Below, piece by piece: positions 17,280-26,300 of a DNA stretch of 45,538 nucleotides (positions are counted from its first letter, which is position 1; each line of letters starts with the position of its first letter). Source of the stretch: an uncultured Prevotellaceae bacterium (GTDB taxonomy: Bacteria; Bacteroidota; Bacteroidia; Bacteroidales; Bacteroidaceae); contig CAMVPA010000028.1 of assembly GCA_947169245.1 (NCBI GenBank), positions 1 to 45,538 of the forward strand, read 5' to 3'. The position numbers and the translations under genes are program-made. A model generated the notes under the pieces. It searched no databases. It had not been told where the DNA came from and saw nothing but the letters and a program-made list of their open reading frames with translations.

Positions 17280-19229
17280 TTACTTTTGATACGAATACTT
17301 CTCCAGGAGCTTCAGCGTGCGCAGGATCTCGGCCACGTTCATGGCGAAGGCCATGGCGCCGCGTCCGTGGAACGGCGGGTTGCCGTCGAAGAGCTCGGAG
17401 ATGGTACCGATAGCGTGATAGTCCATTTCGTCCTCGTAGCCCACCATCTGCCGCTCAATGAACGACAGGCGTGAGCGCTTGTAGAGTTTCAGGCAGGCCT
17501 CCATATAGAAGCCGCCAAGCCACGGCCAGGCCGTTCCCTGGTGGTAGGCATAGTCGCGCTGTGTCTGCGGCCCCACATAGATGGGGTTGTAGCCGCCGCT
17601 CTTCGGCGACAGCGAGCGCAGGCCCTTCGGCGTCAGCAGCTCGCGCGTACATATATCTACTACGCTCTTCATCTGCTGCTGCGACAGCGGCGAGTAGTCG
17701 AACGCCACGGCAAAGATCATGTTGGGGCGTACCGACCAGTCCATGTTCGTGCCGTCGACGTAGTCGAGCAGGTAGCCGTAGTCGTTGACGAAGGTCTCGA
17801 CAAACGACTGCTTGGTCTGGGCGGCCAGCTTCTCCAGCTTCTCGGCGCCCTTCTGGTCGCCTTGGTCGGCCTTCATGGCGGCGCAGAACTTCAGGGCGTT
17901 GTACCACAGGGCGTTGAACTCGACGATATAGCCCGAGCGGGGCACCACGGGACGTCCGTTGGCTGTCGAGTTCATCCACGTCACGGCCTTGTCGCGACCG
18001 TTCGAGTAGAGCAGCCCGTTGTCGTCGAGCCGCAGGTTGGGGTGTCCGTCCTTCAGTATGTAGTCCACGATGTCGGCCACCAGCTTGCCGTACTTCTTGT
18101 AGCCACGGTCCTTGCCGGCGTCCTTCACGTACTGTTGCACAGACCATACGGCCCACAGGGGCACGTCGGGCTGTTCAATCTCGTAGATCTTCACCGTCAG
18201 CGGCTTGCCCTTCATGAACTCGCGCAGACCCTTCTCGGCGGTCTTCATCACCAGTTCGAAGTAGTCCTGCTCGCCGATGGCCAGCGTCAGTCCCGGCAGT
18301 GCTATGAAGGTGTCGCGTGCACGCGACTTGAACCACGGATATCCTGCCAGCAGGTAGCGGTCGTCGTTGGGCTTGCGGTTGTGGAACTGGTGGGCGGCGG
18401 TGACGAGACAGTGGTAGAAGTTGTCACGCGGCACGCGCAGGCTCAGCTCGTCGTCGAACATCTTCTTCAGCTCCGACGTCTTGGCAGCCGATGTGGAGGC
18501 GGCAAAGACGATGCTCTCGCCCTTCTTGATGGGCAGCTCGAAGTAGCCCGGCACGTAGAGGTCCTCGTTAGAGGCGTAGCCGCGCTCCTGCTCCTTCGGA
18601 TATTCGATGCCGCGATACCAGTCGGGATGGAAGATGAACTCGTTCTTCTTCGAGAACTGCATATACAGGTCGGGATAACCAGCATACATACAGGTCTTGA
18701 TGCCGTTCTCCACCTCCTGATACTCACGGCTGGCCGTCATGTTCTCGTGCGTGAACTGGCGTACCGAGCGAAATGCCAGGAACGGACGGAAGCGCAGCGT
18801 CGTAGCCGAGTGGGCGTCGACGAGTGTGTAACGGATGAGCAGACGGTCCTCGTAGGCGCGGAAGATAGTCTCGCGCTTCAGGATGACGCCGCCCACGCGG
18901 TAGGTGGTCGTCGGCACCTGTGTGGCGTCGAACTCACGGATGTACTTGTGTCCCTTGGGACTGAAGTTGTTGCCCTGATACTTGTGGAGGCCGAGGTTGA
19001 ATTCTGCACCATGCTGGACAACCGTACAATCGAACGACGACAAGAGCACATGGTTCTCGTCGTCGAGCTCAGGTACGGGAACCACCAGCAGTCCGTGGTA
19101 CTTGCGCGTGTTACAGTCGACCAGCGTCGACGCGCTGTAGGCACCTGAACGGTTGGTACGGAGCAATTCGCGGCGCAGACTCTCCTCAAGGTTGGTCATC
19201 ACGGCTTTTTCAAAGCGTAAATTACTCAT
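17280..19229 (-). CDS. Glycogen debranching enzyme (amylo-alpha-1,6-glucosidase type)
   Basis: The product is 649 residues. The N-terminal beta-rich domain (GDE_N; RTNRSGAYSASTLVDCNTRKYHGLLV) and the C-terminal (alpha/alpha)6 catalytic domain are both complete. The latter shows KSRARDTFIALPGLTL, MNSTANGRPVVPRSGYIVE and AYHQGTAWPWLGGFYMEAC, characteristic of GDE/GH133-type enzymes that remove alpha-1,6 branches of glycogen. It is the first gene of a three-gene minus-strand cluster with a glycosyltransferase and a GH57-like protein. The cluster is driven by the promoter at 19283-19313. There is no signal peptide, so the enzyme acts on internal glycogen. Confidence 0.92.
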   Translation of the reverse strand: MSNLRFEKAVMTNLEESLRRELLRTNRSGAYSASTLVDCNTRKYHGLLVVPVPELDDENHVLLSSFDCTVVQHGAEFNLGLHKYQGNNFSPKGHKYIREFDATQVPTTTYRVGGVILKRETIFRAYEDRLLIRYTLVDAHSATTLRFRPFLAFRSVRQFTHENMTASREYQEVENGIKTCMYAGYPDLYMQFSKKNEFIFHPDWYRGIEYPKEQERGYASNEDLYVPGYFELPIKKGESIVFAASTSAAKTSELKKMFDDELSLRVPRDNFYHCLVTAAHQFHNRKPNDDRYLLAGYPWFKSRARDTFIALPGLTLAIGEQDYFELVMKTAEKGLREFMKGKPLTVKIYEIEQPDVPLWAVWSVQQYVKDAGKDRGYKKYGKLVADIVDYILKDGHPNLRLDDNGLLYSNGRDKAVTWMNSTANGRPVVPRSGYIVEFNALWYNALKFCAAMKADQGDQKGAEKLEKLAAQTKQSFVETFVNDYGYLLDYVDGTNMDWSVRPNMIFAVAFDYSPLSQQQMKSVVDICTRELLTPKGLRSLSPKSGGYNPIYVGPQTQRDYAYHQGTAWPWLGGFYMEACLKLYKRSRLSFIERQMVGYEDEMDYHAIGTISELFDGNPPFHGRGAMAFAMNVAEILRTLKLLEKYSYQK

Positions 19230-19282
19230 AGTTCCTGTTTTAAGGTTTTATCTTGTTTTGTTAATAGTTTTAGATGACAGCT

Positions 19283-19313
19283 CAAAGGTAGTCAATTTTC
19301 GTCAGACGGCAAA
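19283..19313 (-). promoter_or_regulatory. Promoter of the glycogen cluster
   Basis: Minus-strand TACCTTTG (seen as CAAAGGTA at 19283-19290) and -33 TTTG (CAAA at 19310-19313), spaced by 19 nt. The start codon is at 19229, giving a leader of about 45-50 nt. Confidence 0.85.
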
Positions 19314-19352
19314 GGAAATAAGAATATTTAACACATTTATGGCCGTCTGACG
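19300..19352. promoter_or_regulatory. Paired dyad sites (candidate operator) at the glycogen promoter
   Basis: CGTCAGACGGC (19300-19310) and GCCGTCTGACG (19342-19352) form a perfect 11-bp inverted repeat, and each is itself nearly palindromic (CCGTCWGACGG). Their centres are 42 bp apart, four helical turns, and the first overlaps the spacer and -33 of the glycogen promoter. Alternatively they form a hairpin downstream of the diacylglycerol kinase-family gene, which ends at 19359. Confidence 0.5.
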
Positions 19353-19358
19353 GACTGT

Positions 19359-20294
19359 TTAGGCAGGAATCAGGAAGTTGATGACCTCCTGCTCCACGTT
19401 GACGCGGTATGATCCTACAGGCGTCTTCATCAGGCGGCCGTCGATGCCGACCAGCGCCTTGGGGGCCTCGTCGACAAAGATTTCGCGGGTGCGGAAGGGG
19501 TGTACGCTGCGGTGGTTCAGGAAGCGGCCGGCGATGAGCAGCCACAGACCCTCGATGAGCTGTACCACCTCGGGGTGATAGACGACGGAGACGTCGAGCA
19601 TGCCGTTGTAGGGGACGGCGTTGGGCGTCTGGCCGTAGCCGGGGCCGGAGCCTATGCAGACGGTCATCACCTTGCGGTCTATCACGTCGCTGTTGATGCG
19701 CAGCCGCATCTTGTACTCCATGCGATGGAAGAACATGACGAAGAGCGACGAGACAAACGACAGGGTACGCGAGCCGAAGAGGCGGCGTGTCTGCCGGCGC
19801 AGGTTCATGATGTCGGCCGTCATGCCGATGTTCAGACAGTTCAGGAAGTAGCGGTGGCACTTCTCGCCGTTCTTGTTCGTATAGCGTATGCAGCCCAGGT
19901 CAATCTTGCGGATGCGCCGTTTGGCCAGCCAGTCCACGGTCTGCTCCGTCTCGTCCTCGTCGTAGCCCCAGAAGCGCGCGAAGTCGTTCATCAAGCCATT
20001 GGGGATGACGCCCAGGGCAATGTCGTCGCGCACCTGCTTCTCGACCTTCATCAGGCAGTTCACGGCATCGTTCAGTGCCGAGTCGCCACCCACGATGATG
20101 ATGGTCTTGTAGCCGTTGTTGATGAGCATCGTCATCAGGCGCTCCACGCTCTCGGCCGTCTCGCTCTGCACCATGTCGAAGTCGACGTTGCGCTCACGTA
20201 GCACAGCCGCAATCTTCTCCCACCGTTTCTGCTTGTTGCTGATTCCTGTTCGGGGGCAATACAGCACGCCCCACTTCGTAGTATCTATAGCCAT
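19359..20294 (-). CDS. Diacylglycerol/lipid kinase family protein (DAGK catalytic domain)
   Basis: The product is 311 residues. The fold of YegS/DgkB/sphingosine-kinase relatives is visible: a nucleotide-binding IIIVGGDSALNDAVNCLM motif, then VIPNGLMNDFARFWGY, and a C-terminal beta-sandwich ending VGIDGRLMKTPVG and a final IPA. The usual GGDGTLNEV is altered to GGDSALNDAV. The substrate may be diacylglycerol or a sphingoid/ceramide lipid (Bacteroidetes make sphingolipids), which cannot be decided here. It is transcribed from its own promoter at 20330-20361. Confidence 0.85.
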   Translation of the reverse strand: MAIDTTKWGVLYCPRTGISNKQKRWEKIAAVLRERNVDFDMVQSETAESVERLMTMLINNGYKTIIIVGGDSALNDAVNCLMKVEKQVRDDIALGVIPNGLMNDFARFWGYDEDETEQTVDWLAKRRIRKIDLGCIRYTNKNGEKCHRYFLNCLNIGMTADIMNLRRQTRRLFGSRTLSFVSSLFVMFFHRMEYKMRLRINSDVIDRKVMTVCIGSGPGYGQTPNAVPYNGMLDVSVVYHPEVVQLIEGLWLLIAGRFLNHRSVHPFRTREIFVDEAPKALVGIDGRLMKTPVGSYRVNVEQEVINFLIPA

Positions 20295-20329
20295 AGTAAT
20301 TATTTCTTCCGTGTTTCAGATTCAATGTG

Positions 20330-20361
20330 CAAAGATAGTAAAAAGCGGGCGAACCACCAAA
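20330..20361 (-). promoter_or_regulatory. Promoter of the lipid kinase gene, nested in a terminator
   Basis: Minus-strand TATCTTTG (CAAAGATA at 20330-20337), 20 nt, TTTG (CAAA at 20358-20361). The -33 TTTG lies in the loop of the terminator at 20341-20377. Confidence 0.85.
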
Positions 20362-20377
20362 CGATTCGCCCGCTTTT
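20341..20377 (-). terminator. Terminator of the miaA transcript, overlapping the next promoter
   Basis: A perfect 13-bp stem: 20341-20353 (AAAAGCGGGCGAA) with 20365-20377 (TTCGCCCGCTTTT), 11-nt loop. On the minus strand it ends in a TTTTTAC tract. A T-run on the plus side suggests it could act in both directions. Confidence 0.88.
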
Positions 20378-20387
20378 CTGTTTTTTC

Positions 20388-20537
20388 TCACTCGGTGGTC
20401 AGGTAACCGACATGTAGCGTGCCCTTCTTGAGCAGCTTCTTGACATGGGCATGGAGCGAGGCAGGGGTGACCTGCCGGACGTGAGTCAGGTCGCCCTCCT
20501 TCACCACGATGCCGTTGCGCACGGCTGTGTCGTTAGT
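20388..20537 (-). pseudogene. Unidentified 3' coding remnant overlapping the end of miaA
   Basis: In the -1 frame relative to miaA, an open frame reads ETNDTAVRNGIVVKEGDL, continues THVRQVTPASLHAHVKKL and ends GTLHVGYLTTE-stop (TGA at 20388-20390). Third codon positions are about 80% G/C, like genuine genes here, while upstream of about 20537 this frame no longer looks coding. It is either the tail of a gene whose front was deleted, or a frameshifted extension of miaA. I do not recognise the family. The terminator lies immediately downstream. Confidence 0.45.
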
Positions 20538-21538
20538 TTCAAGATGGCTTCTACTTTCTCCTCCATCGGCAGGGTGGCGTCAATCCAGTTGATCTTGAAC
20601 CCGCGCCGTTCCATGCCGCGGAACCACGTCATCTGGCGCTTGGCAAACTGATGGATGGCTATCTCCAGACGGCTGAACATCTCGTCGTAGGTCGTCTGCC
20701 CAATGACATACTCCGTCAGGTACTTGTACTCCAGACCGTAATAGATGAGGTCCTCGGCTGGAATACCCTCGTTGAGCAGCGCTCGCACCTCGTCCACCAT
20801 GCCTTCGTCCAGTCGGGCCTTCAGGCGACGGGTAATCTTCTCGCGCCGCAGCTCGCGGTCGATGTTGACGCCGATGATGAGAGAGTCGACAGGAGGCAGC
20901 TCACGACGAGGCGTGGGGTTCTCGAGGTTATACGTCTCAATCTCAATGGCGCGGATGGCCCGCTGGCAGGAGTCCACGTCGGTCTTGTTGTGCATCACCG
21001 ACCCCGTCTTAGCCTTCAGCTCCGTCAGCATCTGTGTCAGCTCTGGCAGCGTCTTGCCTTCCAGACTGGCGCGCAACTCGGGGTTCTGCGGTACGGGCGA
21101 TAGCTGGTAGCCCTTCAGCACGGCCTCAATGTAGAGTCCCGTGCCTCCACAGAGAATGGGGGTCTTGCCTCTTTCGACGATATCGGTATAAGCGTCGAAG
21201 AAGTCCTGCTGGTATTGGAAGAGGTTGTACTTTGTACCGGGCTCGCAGATGTCGATGAGGTGGTAGGGGATGTCGACGGCAAAACCGTCGACCGCACTTG
21301 CGAAACCGTTGGTTGCAAAACCGTCGACCGCAATGGAAGGGTTAGTCTTCAGACGGTAGTCCGATAGGTCCTTGCCCGTCCCTATGTCCATGCGGCGGTA
21401 GACCTGGCGCGAGTCGGCCGAGATAATCTCTGCCCCTACACTCCCGTCAGGTGCTGCTGGCAATGTTGCTGCCAGAGCCGCCGCCAGCGGTGTCTTTCCG
21501 CTGGCTGTAGGTCCGAGTATTGTGATCATCTTCTGCAT
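20501..21538 (-). CDS. miaA: tRNA dimethylallyltransferase MiaA
   Basis: The product is 345 residues. It transfers dimethylallyl to N6 of A37 in tRNAs that read UNN codons. The P-loop ITILGPTASGKTPLAAAL, the EIISADSRQVYRRMDIGTGK motif, GTGLYIEAV and the C-terminal QFAKRQMTWFRGM are diagnostic. The start MQKM (ATG 21536-21538) was chosen because it lies 7 nt after the -7 box; an in-frame ATG three codons later (MITI) is the alternative. Residues near 85-105 hold a short repeat (DGFATNGFASAVDGFAVD) that looks like a lineage-specific expansion. The last ~9 residues (TTQPCATASW) run out of frame over the remnant at 20388-20537, so the natural C-terminus may be altered. Confidence 0.93.
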   Translation of the reverse strand: MQKMITILGPTASGKTPLAAALAATLPAAPDGSVGAEIISADSRQVYRRMDIGTGKDLSDYRLKTNPSIAVDGFATNGFASAVDGFAVDIPYHLIDICEPGTKYNLFQYQQDFFDAYTDIVERGKTPILCGGTGLYIEAVLKGYQLSPVPQNPELRASLEGKTLPELTQMLTELKAKTGSVMHNKTDVDSCQRAIRAIEIETYNLENPTPRRELPPVDSLIIGVNIDRELRREKITRRLKARLDEGMVDEVRALLNEGIPAEDLIYYGLEYKYLTEYVIGQTTYDEMFSRLEIAIHQFAKRQMTWFRGMERRGFKINWIDATLPMEEKVEAILKLTTQPCATASW

Positions 21539-21545
21539 GATGGTG

Positions 21546-21576
21546 CAAAGATAGACAAAAAAAGCCGTCCGACAAA
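21546..21576 (-). promoter_or_regulatory. Promoter of miaA (leaderless), nested in the gapA terminator
   Basis: Minus-strand TATCTTTG (CAAAGATA at 21546-21553), 19 nt, TTTG (CAAA at 21573-21576). The -33 box is the loop of the gapA terminator. Seven nt separate the -7 box from the ATG. Confidence 0.85.
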
Positions 21577-21586
21577 ATCGGACGGC
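21557..21586 (-). terminator. Intrinsic terminator of gapA
   Basis: Minus-strand stem GCCGTCCGA / TCGGACGGC (21564-21572 with 21578-21586) with a 5-nt loop, followed by seven T residues (A-run 21557-21563). Confidence 0.92.
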
Positions 21587-21618
21587 CATTATTTTCAATT
21601 GTCAATGATCAATTGCAA

Positions 21619-22644
21619 TTACTTCAGCTCAGCGAGGTACTTGATGGTGCGAACCATCTGAGAAGTGTAAGAGTTCTCATTGTCGTACCAGGCAACAACC
21701 TGAACGAGAGAGTTGCCGTCACCGATCTTGCTGACCATGGTCTGGTTAGCGTCGAAGAGTGAACCGAACTTCATGCCGATGATGTCGCTCGAAACGAGCT
21801 TCTCCTCGGTGTAACCGAACGACTCGTTGGTAGCAGCCTTCATGGCAGCGTTGATGCCCTCAACAGTCACCTCACCCTTAACAACAGCGTGCAGGATGGT
21901 GGTAGAACCTGTGGGAGTCGGAACGCGCTGGGCAGCACCGATCAGCTTACCGTTCAGCTCGGGGATAACGAGACCGATAGCCTTGGCAGCACCAGTTGAG
22001 TTAGGAACGATGTTCTGAGCACCAGCACGAGCGCGCTGAACATCACCCTTGCGCTGAGGACCGTCGAGAATCATCTGGTCGCCAGTGTAAGCGTGAACGG
22101 TGGTCATGATACCGCTCTGGATGGGAGCGAAGTCGTTCAGAGCCTTGGTCATAGGAGCCAGACAGTTAGTGGTGCAAGAAGCAGCCGAGATAACGGTGTC
22201 GGCGGGAGTCAGGGTCTTGTGGTTCACGTTGTAAACGATGGTGGGCAGGTCGTTGCCGGCAGGAGCAGAAATCACAACCTTCTTGGCACCAGCGGTCAGG
22301 TGAGCAGAAGCCTTCTCCTTAGAAGTATAGAAACCTGTGCACTCCAGAACAACGTCTACGTCCAGCTTGCCCCAAGGCAGCTCAGCAGCGTTAGGAATAG
22401 CATAGATGGTGATCTTCTTGCCATCAACAACGATGAAGTCCTCACCAGCCTCAACAGTGTGCTTGTTCTCACCGAACTTGCCACAGAAACCACCCTGAGC
22501 AGTGTCGTACTTCAGCAGATGAGCCAGCATCTTCGGGCTGGTCAAGTCGTTGATTGCTACTACTTCATAACCTTCAGCCTCGAACATCTGACGGAAAGCG
22601 AGGCGACCGATACGGCCAAAACCGTTAATTGCAACTTTTGTCAT
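21619..22644 (-). CDS. gapA: Glyceraldehyde-3-phosphate dehydrogenase
   Basis: The product is 341 residues. It catalyses the NAD-dependent oxidative phosphorylation step of glycolysis. The N-terminal Rossmann motif [20 protein letters not shown] fixes the start at 22644. The catalytic [10 protein letters not shown], the [13 protein letters not shown] segment and the C-terminal [15 protein letters not shown] are all intact. Codon use is strongly biased, as expected for a highly expressed gene. The 5' leader runs about 80 nt from the promoter at 22729-22736, and a strong terminator follows. Confidence 0.97.
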   Translation of the reverse strand: MTKVAINGFGRIGRLAFRQMFEAEGYEVVAINDLTSPKMLAHLLKYDTAQGGFCGKFGENKHTVEAGEDFIVVDGKKITIYAIPNAAELPWGKLDVDVVLECTGFYTSKEKASAHLTAGAKKVVISAPAGNDLPTIVYNVNHKTLTPADTVISAASCTTNCLAPMTKALNDFAPIQSGIMTTVHAYTGDQMILDGPQRKGDVQRARAGAQNIVPNSTGAAKAIGLVIPELNGKLIGAAQRVPTPTGSTTILHAVVKGEVTVEGINAAMKAATNESFGYTEEKLVSSDIIGMKFGSLFDANQTMVSKIGDGNSLVQVVAWYDNENSYTSQMVRTIKYLAELK

Positions 22645-22728
22645 TTTTTTGTTTGTTATATTAAAAGGGTTATACCTAAATTCCATGAAATTTTGCGTCC
22701 TGAGAACACTTTTTTTTCTTTTCGAGCG

Positions 22729-22736
22729 CAAAGTTA
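22729..22736 (-). promoter_or_regulatory. Probable -7 element of gapA
   Basis: Minus-strand TAACTTTG (CAAAGTTA on the plus strand). No good TTTG occurs at the -33 distance. It is back to back with a plus-strand -7 box at 22749-22756. Confidence 0.55.
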
Positions 22737-22748
22737 CGAAAAATTTCC

Positions 22749-22756
22749 TATATTTG
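22749..22756 (+). promoter_or_regulatory. Probable -7 element of mscL
   Basis: TATATTTG matches TAnnTTTG; the -33 region is poor. It would give an mscL leader of about 135 nt (22762-22897), which holds no ORF of note. Confidence 0.45.
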
Positions 22757-22897
22757 CACGCGAAATCAGTCTTAATTAAAGTGAAAAGTGCCCAGCGCCA
22801 TGCGAAAAATGAGATAAGTCAAGGCGCGAGGCCGAGATTGCAAAACGAAGATTACAATTCACACATAACATTCATTAATCATTAAACATTAAGTACT

Positions 22898-23296
22898 ATG
22901 GGATTTATTAAGGAATTCAAAGAGTTTGCCATGAAGGGCAACGTGATGGACATGGCTGTCGGTGTTATCATCGGTGGTGCGTTTGGTAAGATTGTCAGTT
23001 CGCTGGTCGACGACGTGCTGATGCCGTTGGTTGGTGTCGTAACGGGCAATGTGGACTTTACGAAGCTGCAGTTCGCCTTCGGCGAGGGTGACTTTGCTGC
23101 TACCCTGAAGTATGGCAACTTCATTCAGAACACGGTCGACTTCCTCATCGTCGCCTTCTGTATCTTCCTCATGCTGAAAGGCATCAACAAGCTGAACCGC
23201 AAGAAGGAAGAGCCCGCTCCCGAGCCCGAGGCGCCAAAGGGTCCCACGCAGGAAGAGCTGCTGGCCGAGATCCGCGACTTGCTGAAGAAGCAGTAA
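22898..23296 (+). CDS. mscL: Large-conductance mechanosensitive channel MscL
   Basis: The product is 132 residues, a normal MscL length. It opens in the inner membrane under high tension to release solutes on hypo-osmotic shock. The N-terminal helix [20 protein letters not shown] and TM1 [20 protein letters not shown] are characteristic. A second membrane segment ([15 protein letters not shown]) is followed by a charged Glu/Pro-rich linker ([14 protein letters not shown]) and the C-terminal bundle helix ([14 protein letters not shown]). It is monocistronic, bounded by a hairpin terminator. Confidence 0.97.
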   Translation: MGFIKEFKEFAMKGNVMDMAVGVIIGGAFGKIVSSLVDDVLMPLVGVVTGNVDFTKLQFAFGEGDFAATLKYGNFIQNTVDFLIVAFCIFLMLKGINKLNRKKEEPAPEPEAPKGPTQEELLAEIRDLLKKQ

Positions 23297-23322
23297 TCGG
23301 AAGGCATGGTCTTACAGACAAC

Positions 23323-23354
23323 AAGAAAGCCCGCCACGATAGGCGGGCTTTCTT
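23323..23354. terminator. Bidirectional terminator between mscL and the C10 protease gene
   Basis: A perfect 13-bp stem (23323-23335 with 23342-23354, AAGAAAGCCCGCC / GGCGGGCTTTCTT) has a 6-nt loop. It lies between the two convergent gene ends. Confidence 0.88.
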
Positions 23355-23366
23355 GATGACAGGCGG

Positions 23367-26300
23367 TTAGCGTACGAAGACTTTCTTGCGGTCTATGATG
23401 TAGAGTCCGCGCTGTGGCATCTTCACGCGCCGCCCCTGCAGGTCATAGACGACGTCCGGTCTGCCGCTATCGCCTTTGATGGCGCCGACGGGATTCGTGT
23501 CTATCACCGTCAGTGTGCCTGAGACGTAGGTGAACACGTAGTTCTGAGCCTCGGCCCCGCTGACGTTGATGGGGTACTCGCCGGCGGGGCTGTCGATGGT
23601 GGCCTCGCAGGTGATGTCGGGCTGGCGCGTCAGCACGCTGGCGTTCTCCTTGTTACGGAAACGCATGTAAGTGACGGTAAATTCTGGATTAGCCTCGCCC
23701 ACGTTGCGCGTATAGCTCTTGGCCGTCACCCTGACGCTGGCGGGCTCTATGGTCAGTACGCCCTCATGCAGCTCTACAGCATTGTCGGTGATAGTGCCGC
23801 GCCTGACGATGATGGGGTAGGTGCCGACGGGCGTCGTCAGGTCGTCATTCTCAGCGCAGTCGAAGGCAGCCTCGCCGATGACGGGTGCGCCGCTGACAAT
23901 CATGCTGATGGTAGCTGTGGCGATGCCGTACTGGCGGCTGGCTTCAGCGCTGACCACTGGCTTGTCGGTAAACTCCGTGATGCTGCAACGGGTCGACCAG
24001 GCCTCGTCGGCCTGATAGGCACCGATGACAGAGGCTGGCACGAAGAGTGTCATGCCCTGCTGGGGCAGACCCATCATGCCTTGGGTAATCATCGTCTCGC
24101 CGTTCATCAGCACCAGGTACTTCAGGTCGTTACAGCCGGTGAAGGCAAACTCGCCGATGCTTGTGACGCCGGCCGGCACATAGACGGTCCTCAGCGACGT
24201 ACTGCCGCGGAAGGCACTCGACGGAATCTCTGTCAGGCCGGTAAAGTAGCGCAGCATGTCAACGGTCTCCAGTCCCGAGATATTGCGGAACAGTTCGCCG
24301 ATGGTCTCGACTGCAGCGGCCTCTTCCAAGCTCAGCTCGCCGTCGAGCGAGGTGTCCCAGTTCACCAGACAGATGTTCTGTGCCTTCTTGTCGGCCATGT
24401 CGATGTAGTGCAACTTTCGGCGCAGTGCGTCGATGGCGGCGCTTATGTCGGCCTCGCTGCTGGTGGCATCGTCGTAGACGGCCTGTTCGGCCTTCGTGTC
24501 GATGTCGGCCTCGGCGGCTGTCGTCAGCAGCTGCTCCAGAGCCTTACCCTGCTCGTCAAGACGGATGCCCACGATATGTCCGAAGTCCTTCCAGACGGCG
24601 GCTTGGCGGTATTGGTCCTCGGAGCCCTGCGGCACGCGCAACGTGCAGTTGGCCTGGTTGGCATTGGAGAAGGAGGTCTTGTCCACTTCGATGGCGGCAG
24701 GGGCGGCAACGGTCAGCGTCACCTGCTGCATGGCAGTACAGTTCTGGAAGCAGCCTGCGCCGATGTTCTTGATGTTGGGCGGCAGGGTCACACTGGTCAG
24801 CTTCTTGCAGCCGTAGAACATGTTGGTTCTGAGGATGGTGGTGCTGGTGAAATATTGCATGGCGTCCATGTCGGTTACCGTCTCGTCGTTAATGAACTTG
24901 ACGTCCAGGTCCTTCATGACGGCAGCCTCCGAACGGCTCAGCTCGCCGTCGCTGTTGATGTCGCCCAGGTCGACGAAGGTCTGCTGGCCCGTCACGTCGG
25001 CAAAGTCCACATAGTTCATCCTGCGGCGCAGCGACTGCTGGGCACGGCGTATGTCGGCAGCCGGGCTTTTGATGTCATCGTAGATGGCGCGCTCCACCTT
25101 GGCGGTGATACCCATCTTGCGGGCCAGCGTCAGCAGGTTGGCCAGCTGGTCGGCGGTCTTATACTCCTGCGTCTGCTCAGGGCTGTATTTCACGAAGCGC
25201 CACAGGCAGGCTGCCTCGTCGTCGCTCATCTTCACGTCGTAGTAGGCACCGTAGGTAGGCTCAGCCGCGCCGCTCTCGTGGTCGGGCTGTATCCCCAGAT
25301 AGCAGTCCTTGTCGTAACCGCTCTCGGTGGATGGCATCTGGATGGTGTAGACGTTGTCGCCGTAGGCGCTGTTGTCCACCGCCTGGATCTTCCAGTAGCT
25401 CTTGCTGTTGGAGCTCTTGCCGTCGACGAAGCAGGCTTTCACCCCATTGCCGACGTTGCTGTCGGTGTTGGTGCGGAACAGAATCTTGTAGGCCAAGCTG
25501 CTGTCGTCATTCTTCAGGTAGTAGATGCCCTCCGCCTGTGTCGACGGGTGGTGTGCCTCGAACCGCATGGGCTCCGTGCCGACAACGGCCTGAGTACCAT
25601 AGGCCTCGCCACGGGTCATGTACTGTCCCGTGCCCACATGATAGAGATAGTAAGTCTGTCCGTCCTCCAGCGCATCGAACCGTCCGCCGGAGAGTTCGCG
25701 CTCCACGACGAGCGTGCCGAAGTCGCACCACTGGTCGGCCTTTGCAAACCACTCCTCGGTGCTCTGCATGACGCTCAGCGTGGCATCTGCCAGCTGACAT
25801 CCGCTGAACACGTCGTTACCCATCTTCAGCATGGTCGGTGCAAAGGTCTTCACGGCCACCGTCTTCAGACCTGTGCAGTTGCTGAAGGCGCCGTCGCCTA
25901 TTGACTGCATGCCGATGGGCAGTGTCACCTCGTCGAGTTTCGCACAGTCGCGGAACGTGCCTGACTCAATGGCCTTCAGACCTTCGGGCAGCGAGAATCC
26001 GTAGAGCAGCTTACAGCCGCTGAAAGCCTCGGCGCCAATGGTTTTCACGCCTGTGGGCAGGGTGAGTGACGTCAGCTTGGCGCAGCCGCTGAAGGCCCGT
26101 GCACCAATGCCTTTCAGTCGCTTGGGTAGTCGTAGTGACTGTAGTGCGGCGCAGCCGTTGAAGGCATCGTCGGTTATGGTCTCCAGCGCCGTAAAGTAGT
26201 ATAGTTCGGGGAATGTCCTGATGCTCTGCCCTTTGAACGCTGTGCCGAGGTCGGTCACTTGGGCGGCCTCACCGTAGGTCACCTTGCCGTCGCCGTCGGC

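Noticed and set aside
17541..19148. 535-codon plus-strand frame opposite the debranching enzyme
   Set aside because: A complementary-strand shadow: low-complexity Val/Leu/His-rich translation with no motifs, while the minus strand encodes a full conserved enzyme.
23766..25904. 712-codon plus-strand frame opposite the C10 protease
   Set aside because: Same artefact; no promoter, and the minus-strand protein is clearly real throughout this region.
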